Source: Flavobacteriales bacterium
GTDB lineage: Bacteria; Bacteroidota; Bacteroidia; Flavobacteriales_F; PHOS-HE28
Assembly (NCBI GenBank): GCA_020635715.1
Contig: JACJZG010000010.1
Coordinates: 84,994 to 148,993 of the forward strand
Length of the DNA stretch: 64,000 nt
Direction: 5' to 3'
A model generated the notes under the pieces. That model was not told the DNA's origin and did not search any database. It saw only the letters and a program-made list of their open reading frames with translations. Below, in pieces: positions 55,821 to 62,376 of the stretch. The stretch's first letter is position 1, and each line of letters begins with the position of its first letter. A program made the translations under genes and the position numbers.

Positions 55821-56576
55821 GGGCGTCTGGCCCGGGTCGGTGCCGCACACGTTGATATCGCGATCACCACCGACCAATGCATCCGAAGGATGTTGCACCA
55901 CACCGTTCACCTCCAATACCGCGGACGGGGCGAGCAATTGGCGCAGCACATCCCCGGTGGGAGCTTCCTGCAGGGACCAGACCGATCGGCCGGCCATGAT
56001 CGAGCCACGTGAAGGCGCCTCCCCGATCACACGGCGTGCAGCGATCCTTGCGGCGTTGGCGATCAGAGTTCCCTGCAGCAGTCGGATGGTGCCATCCACG
56101 CGCACATCGCTGACCACGGACCAGGATCCGCTGCCATCCAGGACCAGGTCACCGGCGATCCGTGCGCCGCGGAGGTCAACCGTCACACCTTGTCTACGCA
56201 CCGCGAGCCGCAACGGCATGCCACCTTCCCAGACCACGTCACCGGTAGCGGACAGATCACCGGAGACCGATAGGCCTGCACGGGCCCGTCCATCGAACCG
56301 GATGGAAGCCGGGCCGGCGTTCACCGTCAACGATCGACACTCAGCAGACCCCTCCATGTCAATGTGCAGGGCCGCCAGCGTTGCGATGGACACGTCGTTC
56401 CCGGTGTTCGGGATGGACGCCCCCCCGACACCGTCCGGCGTTGTGCTCCAATGGGAGGCATCCCCCCAACGACCATCACCTCCCACCCAATAACGGGTCT
56501 GTGCGCCGGCGGTGAACGCCCATGCGGAAAGGAGGATCGTAAGAAGCTTCGGAAGCAGTGCGTAGGTTCTATTCAC
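51114..56576 (-). CDS. Giant T9SS-secreted SprB-like repeat protein B, 5' part
   Basis: 1820 aa in this frame; the whole reconstructed gene (47271-56576) would encode about 3100 aa. A signal peptide (LLPKLLTILLSAWAFTAGAQ) is followed by an N-terminal domain that starts RYWVGGDGRWGDASHWS, a common opening of flavobacterial adhesins, and continues as a right-handed-helix-like region to about residue 250. Twenty SprB-like units follow. In Flavobacterium johnsoniae SprB is the mobile gliding adhesin exported by T9SS with SprF; this protein has the same layout (repeats, type-B CTD, adjacent SprF/PorP). It begins 12 bases after the stop of PorP copy 1. Cell-surface adhesin is the likely role; no motility genes are visible in the window. 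Confidence 0.85.
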   Translation of the reverse strand: MNRTYALLPKLLTILLSAWAFTAGAQTRYWVGGDGRWGDASHWSTTPDGVGGASIPNTGNDVSIATLAALHIDMEGSAECRSLTVNAGPASIRFDGRARAGLSVSGDLSATGDVVWEGGMPLRLAVRRQGVTVDLRGARIAGDLVLDGSGSWSVVSDVRVDGTIRLLQGTLIANAARIAARRVIGEAPSRGSIMAGRSVWSLQEAPTGDVLRQLLAPSAVLEVNGVVQHPSDALVGGDRDINVCGTDPGQTPFTVNAQVVTNYNGFGVRCRGQCNATVTVTVTGGSGNFSYSWLNGGPTTATWTTACGGPQLVVVTDVGQGISCPVQVNVTEPAPIGVIFFGQGTPPTCADVCNGTRTALAIGGVSPSTYNWNNGAGSSSTFSQLCAGLNTLQIRDANQCTFDTTFFFNVQPIIPNLTFTDAGCFGECDGTASVAPTGGTGGLTITWTPPPANQGALSINGLCAGNYSVRIADANGCDTTVAFVIAQPPAIDLNIQSTPASCASACDGSAIVTPSGTVGPYTYDWSPSPGSGQGTGNAGGLCTGIYSVLITDVPSGCDTLVSITIAAPPPFDVQGDVTDASCANTCDGGIVLTVSGGTPGYMYQWAPAPPSGQGTSSISGLCPGDWLVTITDVAGCDTAITFTVNAPPPLLAVVDATDASCAGSCDGEATVSVSGGTPNYTFVWTPAPAGGQGTATATGLCAGPYSLLVTDENGCDTTLTFLINEPPPITATSSHTNVTCGSLCDGTASVVASGGNGGFTYVWTPEPATGQGTPDATGFCAGPVSVLITDVSGCTHTVDFLIEEAVPLLLSLQVLPASCPGVCDGEAGVIVSGGTPDYTYAWSPEPGAGQGTSAATQLCPQAYNLTVTDAVGCDSTIAFTITAPPPIEPNAVQTEVTCAGDCDGRITLAPTGGNGTFTYNWVPAPTAGQGTAEASMLCAGDWAVTITSGACDTTVTFTITEPLPITAAITTTDTSCPGTCDGTATVTASGGTGTLTYTWGPDPVTGQGTTEATDLCPGPHTLTIADAAGCDTTITFTILEPIPMTALQNKTNVTCGNLCDGAASVTVSGGAPDYSYLWTPEPATGQGTESATGFCAGPVTVLITDANGCSITVPFNIEPAAPILLSLQLTPTSCPNTCDGEAGVIPSGGISPYSYAWAPEPGSGQGTDEVSGLCAQAYTLTVTDDVGCDTTIAFTITSPEPIVPNAMRTDVTCAGDCDGTITLAPTGGDGNYAFNWTPPPPVGQGTGSVSGLCAGDWSVTIASGSCDTTITITIVEPSPILVDLVTTDASCTGECDGTATASASGGSGILGYVWSPVPSTGQGTPTAGGLCAGPYTLTVTDAAGCDTTIAFVITDPAPITASVITTAETCAGPCTGTATVTATGGTGTIVFDWQPPPGGGQGTATATGLCAGTAYTVTLSDANGCGTTLNVTIDPSAVILPNSSSTPVTCNGSCDGTATVGPTGGVEPYTYTWSPPPPIGQGTPTASGLCAGPVQVTIVDNAGCSVVAEILITEPPPIITDVAVSHPLCVGVCNGSITLTTSGGGSGYTYVWSPQPPAGQGTATISGLCGGTWNVLITDNAGCTQQASYTTIEPTPITLDVVATPSQCQVCIGAATATFSGGTGVLSVQWTNAQGAVIGNADAVTDLCAGLYTVTVQDENGCSVHRLVSISDTDGEELTVTDGTTSCPNTCDGGVSVSFNCSDPACSITWSDFDGNAIASDVNAINGLCPGDYYVAVSNASGCVTIDTATVVAPVVLTVNTSSSPVSCAGQCDGSATIGIVSGTPAYTFTWAPPPTAGQGTPHATGLAPGATGDRRDGNG

Positions 56577-56588
56577 GGGGTCTTGCTT

Positions 56589-57530
56589 CTAATCGAACGC
56601 TGGACAACTGATCATGCGCTTGGAGCCATCGTCCGCGCGGCACGGGGTGATCGCGAGGATCACCTCATGCGTGTTCGAACTTGCTGTGCGCAGACGCGAG
56701 GTGGTGATGTCGTAACTGTAACCGAGCTGGAAGAATTTCAGGAAGCCGACCTTCATCATGGCCACCAGTGCGTCGCCATTGCGATAACCGATGCCGATGC
56801 CATGGATGCGGTTCCATTCCACCATGCCGTTGATGTCCATGGCGATGGGTGCTCCGCCCGCGAACTTCGCGAGTCCGCTCGGGACGAAAGCCGTCTTCCT
56901 TCCGATGCGGTAGCGATAGCCCGCGCTGAACATGATGTGCCGGCCGAAGCGTGATTGATCCGTACCGATGTCACCCAGTCGGTTGGCCAGCATCTCGTGG
57001 ATGGAAAGGCCCATCCAGGCCGTCTTGCTATAGCACCAGATACCGGGAGTGATCTCCGGATAGACCAATGCCGTGGCCTGCGACGTCACGGCCGGATCAT
57101 CATAATCGGCCAGGGTGACCTCCCCGACGGAGAGTTTCACCTGCCTCACGCCACCGAAGAGGCCCATGGAGAGGTAGAAGTTCCGGCTCATCTGGATATG
57201 GTAGGCATAGGCCAGCAGGAAACCGGTGTAGCCGAAATTCCCGGCCTCATCCGCCTCGATGAAAGCGCCTATGCCGTGCTTGTTGGCCTGGAACGGCTTG
57301 CCCTTCGCACGCAATGCGCCATGCAGGCTCACCCAACCGGTCGTCGGAGCACCTTCATAGCCCACCCATTGCTGGCGGTATCCAAGGCGCAGATCGAGGC
57401 AGTCCTTGCTGCCCGCCACGGCCGGGTTCACGCTGAACTGGTTGAACACGTATTGCGAGTATTGCGCCAGCTGCTGCGCATGACCGCCCGATACGAGCAG
57501 CAGTAGGAAGAGCACCACCGGATATCTCAT
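56589..57530 (-). CDS. PorP/SprF-family T9SS membrane protein, copy 1 (intact)
   Basis: A 313-aa outer-membrane protein with signal peptide (VVLFLLLLVSGGHA) and the full family pattern: YSQYVFNQFSVNPAVAGSKD, RQQWVGYEGAPTTGWVSLHG, GAFIEADEAGNFGYTGFLLA, YSKTAWMGLSIHEMLANRLG, FQLGYSYDITTSRL and SNTHEVILAITP. PorP/SprF proteins bind type-B CTD substrates at the T9SS translocon. It overlaps the upstream gliding-CTD gene by four bases (ATGA), the classic cognate arrangement. The start at 57530 (MRYPVV) is fixed by this overlap and the signal peptide. Confidence 0.92.
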   Translation of the reverse strand: MRYPVVLFLLLLVSGGHAQQLAQYSQYVFNQFSVNPAVAGSKDCLDLRLGYRQQWVGYEGAPTTGWVSLHGALRAKGKPFQANKHGIGAFIEADEAGNFGYTGFLLAYAYHIQMSRNFYLSMGLFGGVRQVKLSVGEVTLADYDDPAVTSQATALVYPEITPGIWCYSKTAWMGLSIHEMLANRLGDIGTDQSRFGRHIMFSAGYRYRIGRKTAFVPSGLAKFAGGAPIAMDINGMVEWNRIHGIGIGYRNGDALVAMMKVGFLKFFQLGYSYDITTSRLRTASSNTHEVILAITPCRADDGSKRMISCPAFD

Positions 57531-58516
57531 CGTACGATGGTGACGAAGCCCGTGTAGGGTGGCGAGCGCCCTTCGAGCTGGTTCAACTGGATGTGGTAGT
57601 AATACGTGCCGACCGTGAGCGCACGGCCCTTGTTCGTGCCGTCCCACGGATCGCGATAGCCGTTGCTCCGATAGACCACCTGGCCCCAGCGGTCATGGAT
57701 CACCACCTCGGCACCCGGGTAGTCGGCGATACCCGGGATCTCCCACGTATCGTTCTTGCCGTCGCCGTTCGGGGTGAAGGTGTTGGGGGGCTCGATCCGC
57801 CGGATCACCTCCACGGTGACATCGTCGGTATAGGTGCAACCTGCGATCTCGCTGGTCATGGTATAGATCGTGGTGGCCGATGGACTGGCTATCGGGTCCG
57901 GGATCCCATTTCCGCTAAGTCCGGCAGTGGGCGACCAATCGATCGTGCCCGCACTATATCCGTCGAGCTGTGTCCCTTCCCCGAAGCCGATGGTGCGGTC
58001 CGTTCCGGCGCTCATGTCCACCCCGATGATATCCACTCCAGGACCAGTGACGGAGAGCCTGAAGTCGCATTGCGCTGGGAACAAGGTCCCATTGTTCATG
58101 GCACCCGCCACGATGATCCAATAGGTCGTGTTGGGGTCCAGGGCTTGTGTGGTCACGGAGAAGTCGATGTCGCTCTCCTCACAGGGGGAGACCGCAGCGA
58201 ACTGGGTGAGCGTGCACGTGCCGTCGCCCTGTAGCACCACTGCGTTCAACTCATCATCGTAGTCCGGCAGGTCCAGGCAGTCACCGATCAGGATGGAGAC
58301 GGTGGCGGGTCCGCCAACCGAATTGGTGACGAAGGTGTACCACGTGGTGGAGGGTGTGCCACAGAATCCGGGCACGGCCGTACCACCGGTGTTATTGCCC
58401 AGCACATCGGTATGCGCACAGAGGCGTTGTGCGCCGGCGCAGTCACCGTTGGGTGGCTGGGCGCGGAGGGTGTGGGCCAACGTGATCATGGCCAGGAGTG
58501 GAACGACGCGCATCAT
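57527..58516 (-). CDS. Secreted protein with gliding-motility-associated (type-B) C-terminal domain
   Basis: A 329-aa protein, the smallest of the three type-B cargo proteins. The start is one of two adjacent ATGs (58516 or 58513) giving signal peptide VVPLLAMITLAHTLRA. A cysteine-containing beta domain (CAGAQRLCAHTDVLGNNTGG, TWYTFVTNSVGGPATVSILI) resembles the fold seen at the start of the VCBS protein at 9088. An Ig-like segment leads to the C-terminal domain NTFTPNGDGKNDTWEIPGIA, VVIHDRWGQVVYRSNGYRD, WDGTNKGRALTVGTYYYHIQ. It is the first gene of the surface locus and coupled to PorP copy 1. Confidence 0.86.
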   Translation of the reverse strand: MMRVVPLLAMITLAHTLRAQPPNGDCAGAQRLCAHTDVLGNNTGGTAVPGFCGTPSTTWYTFVTNSVGGPATVSILIGDCLDLPDYDDELNAVVLQGDGTCTLTQFAAVSPCEESDIDFSVTTQALDPNTTYWIIVAGAMNNGTLFPAQCDFRLSVTGPGVDIIGVDMSAGTDRTIGFGEGTQLDGYSAGTIDWSPTAGLSGNGIPDPIASPSATTIYTMTSEIAGCTYTDDVTVEVIRRIEPPNTFTPNGDGKNDTWEIPGIADYPGAEVVIHDRWGQVVYRSNGYRDPWDGTNKGRALTVGTYYYHIQLNQLEGRSPPYTGFVTIVR

Positions 58517-58676
58517 CGCGAAAGACTGGGCCGTGCGAGGATGCAAGTACGGCCGAGCCGAAGGTAGAAGGCGGTGTTCCGGAGCAGGGTCGGGCATGGT
58601 CCGCACTTTCGCACAAGGTACTGTTCAGTAGTGCGGGGCCCGACGTGGGCCGAGGTCCGCGGCAGTTCCAGGCTCC

Positions 58677-59396
58677 TCAGAGCGCCTGTGCCGTGGTGAT
58701 CACACCCATCACGAGGACGAGCACAAGAACGATCAACTTGAAGCGCTCCTGTGGGATCCGCTCCAGTATCCGCTTGCCGATCCAGCTGCCGGCGATGCTC
58801 GCAATGGCCATCGCGGGGAGGTGCGCAAGCACGCTGCCGGTGATGAAGCCTTGCGAAGCGTACACCATGCTCCTGGACAGGTCCACGCCCATATCGATCC
58901 AGGCGCTGGTACTGACGAACACCATCTTCTCCAGGTCGAACGCGGCCAGGGTGACCCCACGGATAGCACCTCCCGTTCCTGCAAGCCCCGCGACGGACCC
59001 GCTCAACAGCCCTCCCAAAAGTGCGTTGCGCCTGTTGGCCTGAAGGCGCCAATTCCGCTTCAGCAACAAGGTGGTCGCGAGGAACATCAGCAACACCCCC
59101 AGTGCAAGCATGAGCGAACGTGGTTCCATGAAGAACGTGAGCCTTGCCCCGACCAATACCCCGACCACGGCCGGTATCCCCAACCATAGTAACAGGTAGC
59201 GCGATACTTCCTGTCGGAAGAGGAAGATCTTGGCCGCATTGCTGAAGACATGGAACAGAGCTGTAAGCCCCAATGCCTGATCGAACGGCAGGAAGAACGC
59301 GGCCAGGGGCATGGCGAGCATGGAGGAGCCGAAGCCACCGATGGTACCCAACACCTCCGCCACGAGCAGCAAGGCGAAGAAAAGGAGGTGATCCAT
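58677..59396 (-). CDS. TauE/SafE-family sulfite/organosulfonate exporter
   Basis: A 239-aa membrane protein with about seven hydrophobic segments and the two half-repeats of TauE/SafE (GTIGGFGSSMLAMPLAAFFL and LSGSVAGLAGTGGAIRGVTL). The family exports sulfite, sulfoacetate or related anions. It is the last gene of a four-gene unit, ten bases after the receiver-Crp gene. Cysteine oxidation by the first gene leads to cysteine sulfinate and then sulfite, so sulfite export is a coherent role; the substrate itself is inferred. Confidence 0.87.
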   Translation of the reverse strand: MDHLLFFALLLVAEVLGTIGGFGSSMLAMPLAAFFLPFDQALGLTALFHVFSNAAKIFLFRQEVSRYLLLWLGIPAVVGVLVGARLTFFMEPRSLMLALGVLLMFLATTLLLKRNWRLQANRRNALLGGLLSGSVAGLAGTGGAIRGVTLAAFDLEKMVFVSTSAWIDMGVDLSRSMVYASQGFITGSVLAHLPAMAIASIAGSWIGKRILERIPQERFKLIVLVLVLVMGVITTAQAL

Positions 59397-59406
59397 GGAT
59401 GCCCCC

Positions 59407-60468
59407 TCAGCCCCGAGCGAGCTGTTCCAGGCGCGCCTTGTTCTTGATCCGGATGCTCCGGCCCTGCGTATCGATCAGGGCATCCTCCTTCAACTCGGTC
59501 AGGCAGCGGATCAATGATTCGGTGGCGGTTCCAACGATGGTCGCGAGGTCCTCACGGCTCATGTGCAGGCCGAGATCGGCATCATCACCGGTGCCGAAGC
59601 GCTCATGCACCCTCAGCAGCGCCTGGGCCACCCGCTGGCGCACACTGGAGTAGGCCAGCTGCAGCAGATGTTCCTCCATCTCGCGCGCATCGCCGGCAAG
59701 CATCTTGATGAAGCGGATGCTGACATCGCGGTCCTTGTAGAGCAGGGATAGGAGGTCCTCCCTCGGGATCAGTGCCACCTCGGTGTCCTCCAGCGCCTCG
59801 GCCGTCTCCACGGCGCGACCATTCTCGAACATCCCCATGTACCCCACGAGGTCGCCGTTGCCATGCAAGCCGGTGACCAGCTCCTTGCCATCGTGGTTGA
59901 TCTTGAAGGTGCGCACCTTCCCGCTCACCACATACGGGACCTGGCGCAGTTCATCCCCCTCATGGAAGATGGTCTCCTTCTTCTTGAACTCCCTCGTACG
60001 GCGCTCCTTGGCAAGATCCTTCAGCGGGTCGAGGGACCTTGCCTGATCAATGAACCGATTGAAGCCCTCAAAGCCCTTGTCGAAGCCCTTGCGGAACAGA
60101 TCACTGCGCTTGAGGCGACCTTCGATCGCATTGAGCAGTTCGCTTTCCTCGAAGGGCTTGGTGAGGTAATCATCGGCGCCGAGCTCCATCCCCTTGCGCA
60201 CATCGCCACGTTCGGCCTTGGCACTGAGGAAGACGAATGGCACCTCCGCGGTGGCGGGATCGCGACCGAGCATGTGAAGCACCCCGTAGCCGTCGAGCTC
60301 GGGCATCATGATGTCACAAAGCACCAGGTCGGGGACCTCCTTGCGGGCGGCTTCCACCCCCTTCCTTCCGTTCTCCGCCTTGATGACACGGTAATTGGCA
60401 AGCTCGAGGATCTCGGCGGTGTTCTCGCGCATGTCGGCATCGTCCTCGATCAACAGGATCGTCTTCAT
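59407..60468 (-). CDS. Receiver-Crp/Fnr fusion response regulator
   Basis: A 353-aa protein. Residues 1-120 form a CheY receiver: TILLIEDDADMRENT (acidic pocket), DLVLCDIMMPELDGYG (phospho-acceptor Asp) and FVFLSAKAE...LTKPFEE (Lys). After a linker (~120-150), residues ~150-270 form a cNMP-binding fold (KETIFHEGDELRQVPYVVSG, LHGNGDLVGYMGMFENGRAV) and the last ~80 residues a Crp-type winged helix (MSREDLATIVGTATESLIRC). The phosphorylation input replaces or adds to the small-molecule sensing of classic Crp/Fnr. It overlaps the kinase stop by four bases (ATGA), so they are cognate. Likely targets include the two TGA-N6-TCA dyads at 62.3 kb. Confidence 0.92.
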   Translation of the reverse strand: MKTILLIEDDADMRENTAEILELANYRVIKAENGRKGVEAARKEVPDLVLCDIMMPELDGYGVLHMLGRDPATAEVPFVFLSAKAERGDVRKGMELGADDYLTKPFEESELLNAIEGRLKRSDLFRKGFDKGFEGFNRFIDQARSLDPLKDLAKERRTREFKKKETIFHEGDELRQVPYVVSGKVRTFKINHDGKELVTGLHGNGDLVGYMGMFENGRAVETAEALEDTEVALIPREDLLSLLYKDRDVSIRFIKMLAGDAREMEEHLLQLAYSSVRQRVAQALLRVHERFGTGDDADLGLHMSREDLATIVGTATESLIRCLTELKEDALIDTQGRSIRIKNKARLEQLARG

Positions 60469-61670
60469 TGGGAGAGGTGTTGCGGTAGTTCGACCTTGAA
60501 GGTGGTGGCGCCGGGGCGGCTCGTGAATGAGACCGAACCACCCATCAGGTCGAGGTATCGTTTGACGAGGTTGAGGCCAAGACCCGTGCCCTGGATGGTG
60601 ACGGCGTTACTGCCACGGAAGAAGCGTTCGAAGAGGTGGACCTGGTCCTCCGCTGGAATGCCCATCCCCTCATCGGTCACGGTGATGAACACCCGTCCTC
60701 CTTCAATGGTCGTGTGCAGGTGGATCGGTCTGTCCTCCGGGCTGTACTTCACGGCATTGGTCACCAGGTTGGTGATGATGTTGCTGAGCATCTGCAGATC
60801 CAGCGTGACATTGCGTTCGGCACCATCGTGATCATAGGTGATGGTCTGCCCGGTGCGGGTAAGTGCGCGCAGCTCCTCGATCAGTTCGATGCATTGGTGC
60901 ACCAGATCGGCGGCAGCGGGTTGCACCACCACCTGGCCCTGTTCGATCCGCTCCAGGGACAGGAACTCGTTCAACATGGCGGTCATCTCGCGCACCTTGC
61001 CACGGATCCGCGCCACGTGCTTGCCCACCCGCTCATCGCCAGCATCATCGGTGTATCTGGCGATCAGGTCCACGCTGCTCATGATGGTGCTGAGCGGGGT
61101 CCTGAACTCATGGCTGGCCATGGCCACGAAGCGGCTCTTGAGGGCATGGAGCTCACGTTCCTTGTCGAGCGCCTCACGCAATCCGCGTTCCGCTTCGATC
61201 AATTGCAACGTCCGCTGTTCCACCCGGTCCTCGAGCTCCTGGTTCGATCGCTGCAACGCCTTCTCCGCCTCATGCCGGAGCGTGATGTCCGTGACGAGGC
61301 CCATCACATAGGAATGACCGTCGAGCTGGAAGTGGTTCAGGCTGATCTCGACCGGGAACTCGGAGCCGTCCTTGCGCCTGCCCCGTAGGTCCATGCCGAT
61401 CCCCATGGAGCGGTTGACAGGCCTCTGGTGATAGGTCCGACGGTGTTCCATGTGACGATCGCGCATCTGATCGGGGATGAGCACCTCGACCGGTCGGGAA
61501 AGGAGGTCCTTGCCCGCATACCCGAACATCATGGCCAGCCGTGGGTTGTGCATGAGGATGACCCCGCTCGCATCCACCACCACCAGCCCTTCAGCAGCGG
61601 TCGTGAACAGCATCTCGCAGATGCGTGCAACATCCGCAGGGCCGAAGGTTTCGACCGTGGTGTTCGACAT
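60465..61670 (-). CDS. PAS-domain sensor histidine kinase
   Basis: A 401-aa soluble kinase with no membrane segment. One PAS domain (residues ~10-130: EGLVVVDASGVILMHNPRLA, RRKDGSEFPVEISLNHFQ) is followed by a coiled coil (QRSNQELEDRVEQRTLQLIE), HisKA with H-box MASHEFRTPLSTIMSSVD, and HATPase_c with N-box NIITNLVTNAVKYSPEDRP, DEGMGIPAEDQ and GTGLGLNLVKRYLD. The PAS domain resembles that of the oxygen sensor FixL around RDRHMEHRRTYH, including a histidine at the heme-ligand spacing. The ATG at 61670 gives MSNTTVETFG. The gene follows the cysteine-dioxygenase-like gene by 30 bases and overlaps the regulator by four. Confidence 0.92.
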   Translation of the reverse strand: MSNTTVETFGPADVARICEMLFTTAAEGLVVVDASGVILMHNPRLAMMFGYAGKDLLSRPVEVLIPDQMRDRHMEHRRTYHQRPVNRSMGIGMDLRGRRKDGSEFPVEISLNHFQLDGHSYVMGLVTDITLRHEAEKALQRSNQELEDRVEQRTLQLIEAERGLREALDKERELHALKSRFVAMASHEFRTPLSTIMSSVDLIARYTDDAGDERVGKHVARIRGKVREMTAMLNEFLSLERIEQGQVVVQPAAADLVHQCIELIEELRALTRTGQTITYDHDGAERNVTLDLQMLSNIITNLVTNAVKYSPEDRPIHLHTTIEGGRVFITVTDEGMGIPAEDQVHLFERFFRGSNAVTIQGTGLGLNLVKRYLDLMGGSVSFTSRPGATTFKVELPQHLSQ

Positions 61671-61700
61671 GCGACCAAGGTAGCTGGCTGCCTGCATCGG

Positions 61701-62237
61701 TCAACCGGAAGGTCCTGCAGCACGCCATTGATCGGCGCCTGTCCGTTCATCGAACACACGCCACTTGCTCATTGGCGGGGCATAGAGGTTGAGGGTGAAT
61801 GCCCGGGTGGTCCCCGGGTTCTGGAAGCGATGGATGGAGTTCTTCCGCGGAAGCTCCATCATCTCACCGGTGCGGAACCGTGACGCCTTCCGCAGTCGCA
61901 GGGAGCCGTTATCGGCCAGGTCGAACCGTTCGGTGACCAGGTCCCCGCCGAGCACCTTGATCCAGGCGGCTTCGCTATCGTAATCATGGATGCTCGTGCG
62001 CTGTCCCGGTTCGAAGCAGATGACGAGCAGCTCGAAACGCGCGTTCCGGACCACGCAGTTCCGGGTATAGTTCGCAGGGTCCCAGCGCAGATAGGGCATC
62101 AGATCGAGGCTCGCCGCGCTGTAACGTTCCAGGATCGCCCCGAACCGAGCTGCTTCCGGCTCCCGGAGCAGCTCGCGAACGAGCTCGCCAACACTCGAAA
62201 GCGGTGTCGTCAAGGGCGGAACGCGTTCCTTGGGCAT
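61701..62237 (-). CDS. Cysteine dioxygenase family cupin
   Basis: A 178-aa protein matching the cysteine dioxygenase type I family: YTRNCVVRNARFELLVICFE (the conserved Arg that binds the substrate carboxylate), GQRTSIHDYDSEAAWIKVLG (first metal-ligand block) and the third-histidine region NSIHRFQNPG. The usual H-x-H of the first block reads H-D-Y, so one of three metal-binding histidines is replaced. The enzyme would oxidise cysteine to cysteine sulfinate with O2, or a related thiol if the altered site works differently. It is the first gene of the kinase/regulator/exporter operon and has a consensus -7 box five bases before the ATG. Confidence 0.8.
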   Translation of the reverse strand: MPKERVPPLTTPLSSVGELVRELLREPEAARFGAILERYSAASLDLMPYLRWDPANYTRNCVVRNARFELLVICFEPGQRTSIHDYDSEAAWIKVLGGDLVTERFDLADNGSLRLRKASRFRTGEMMELPRKNSIHRFQNPGTTRAFTLNLYAPPMSKWRVFDERTGADQWRAAGPSG

Positions 62238-62242
62238 GCTGG

Positions 62243-62250
62243 CAAACGTA
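62243..62250 (-). promoter_or_regulatory. -7 box of the cysteine-dioxygenase operon
   Basis: Minus-strand TACGTTTG, a perfect TAnnTTTG, five bases before the ATG at 62237; the mRNA is probably leaderless or nearly so. Confidence 0.55.
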
Positions 62251-62272
62251 CCGGGACCCAGGACCGTGCGAT

Positions 62273-62286
62273 CTGACGATCGTCAG
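62273..62286. promoter_or_regulatory. Crp/Fnr-type dyad for the cysteine-dioxygenase operon
   Basis: A perfect 14-bp palindrome CTGACGATCGTCAG, in the TGA-N6-TCA format of Crp/Fnr boxes. Its centre is 29.5 bp from the upstream edge of the -7 box at 62243-62250, the position expected for a class II activator (about -41.5). Confidence 0.65.
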
Positions 62287-62327
62287 TCCCGAGCGGGGTG
62301 CTTGGGAGCCACCTTCCTAGCAGGTTC

Positions 62328-62343
62328 CGTGAGGATCCTCACG
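62328..62343. promoter_or_regulatory. Crp/Fnr-type dyad for the DUF983-Crp unit
   Basis: A perfect 16-bp palindrome CGTGAGGATCCTCACG, again TGA-N6-TCA and with the same GATC centre as the dyad at 62273. Its centre is 29.5 bp from the -7-like box at 62365-62372. Confidence 0.65.
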
Positions 62344-62364
62344 AACAAGGCCGGACGGGGGTCG

Positions 62365-62372
62365 GAAATTCG
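62365..62372 (+). promoter_or_regulatory. -7-like box of the DUF983 gene
   Basis: GAAATTCG, which keeps the A at position two and the TTCG of the local consensus TAnnTT(T/C)G but lacks the first T. Four bases precede the ATG at 62377. A weak match would fit a promoter that depends on an activator. Confidence 0.4.
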
Positions 62373-62376
62373 CGAC

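Noticed and set aside
39249..56576. Regular DNA periodicity suggesting a CRISPR array or minisatellite
   Set aside because: The period is about 240 bp, units are diverged, the reading frame is kept, and the products are recognisable Ig-like and SprB-like domains.
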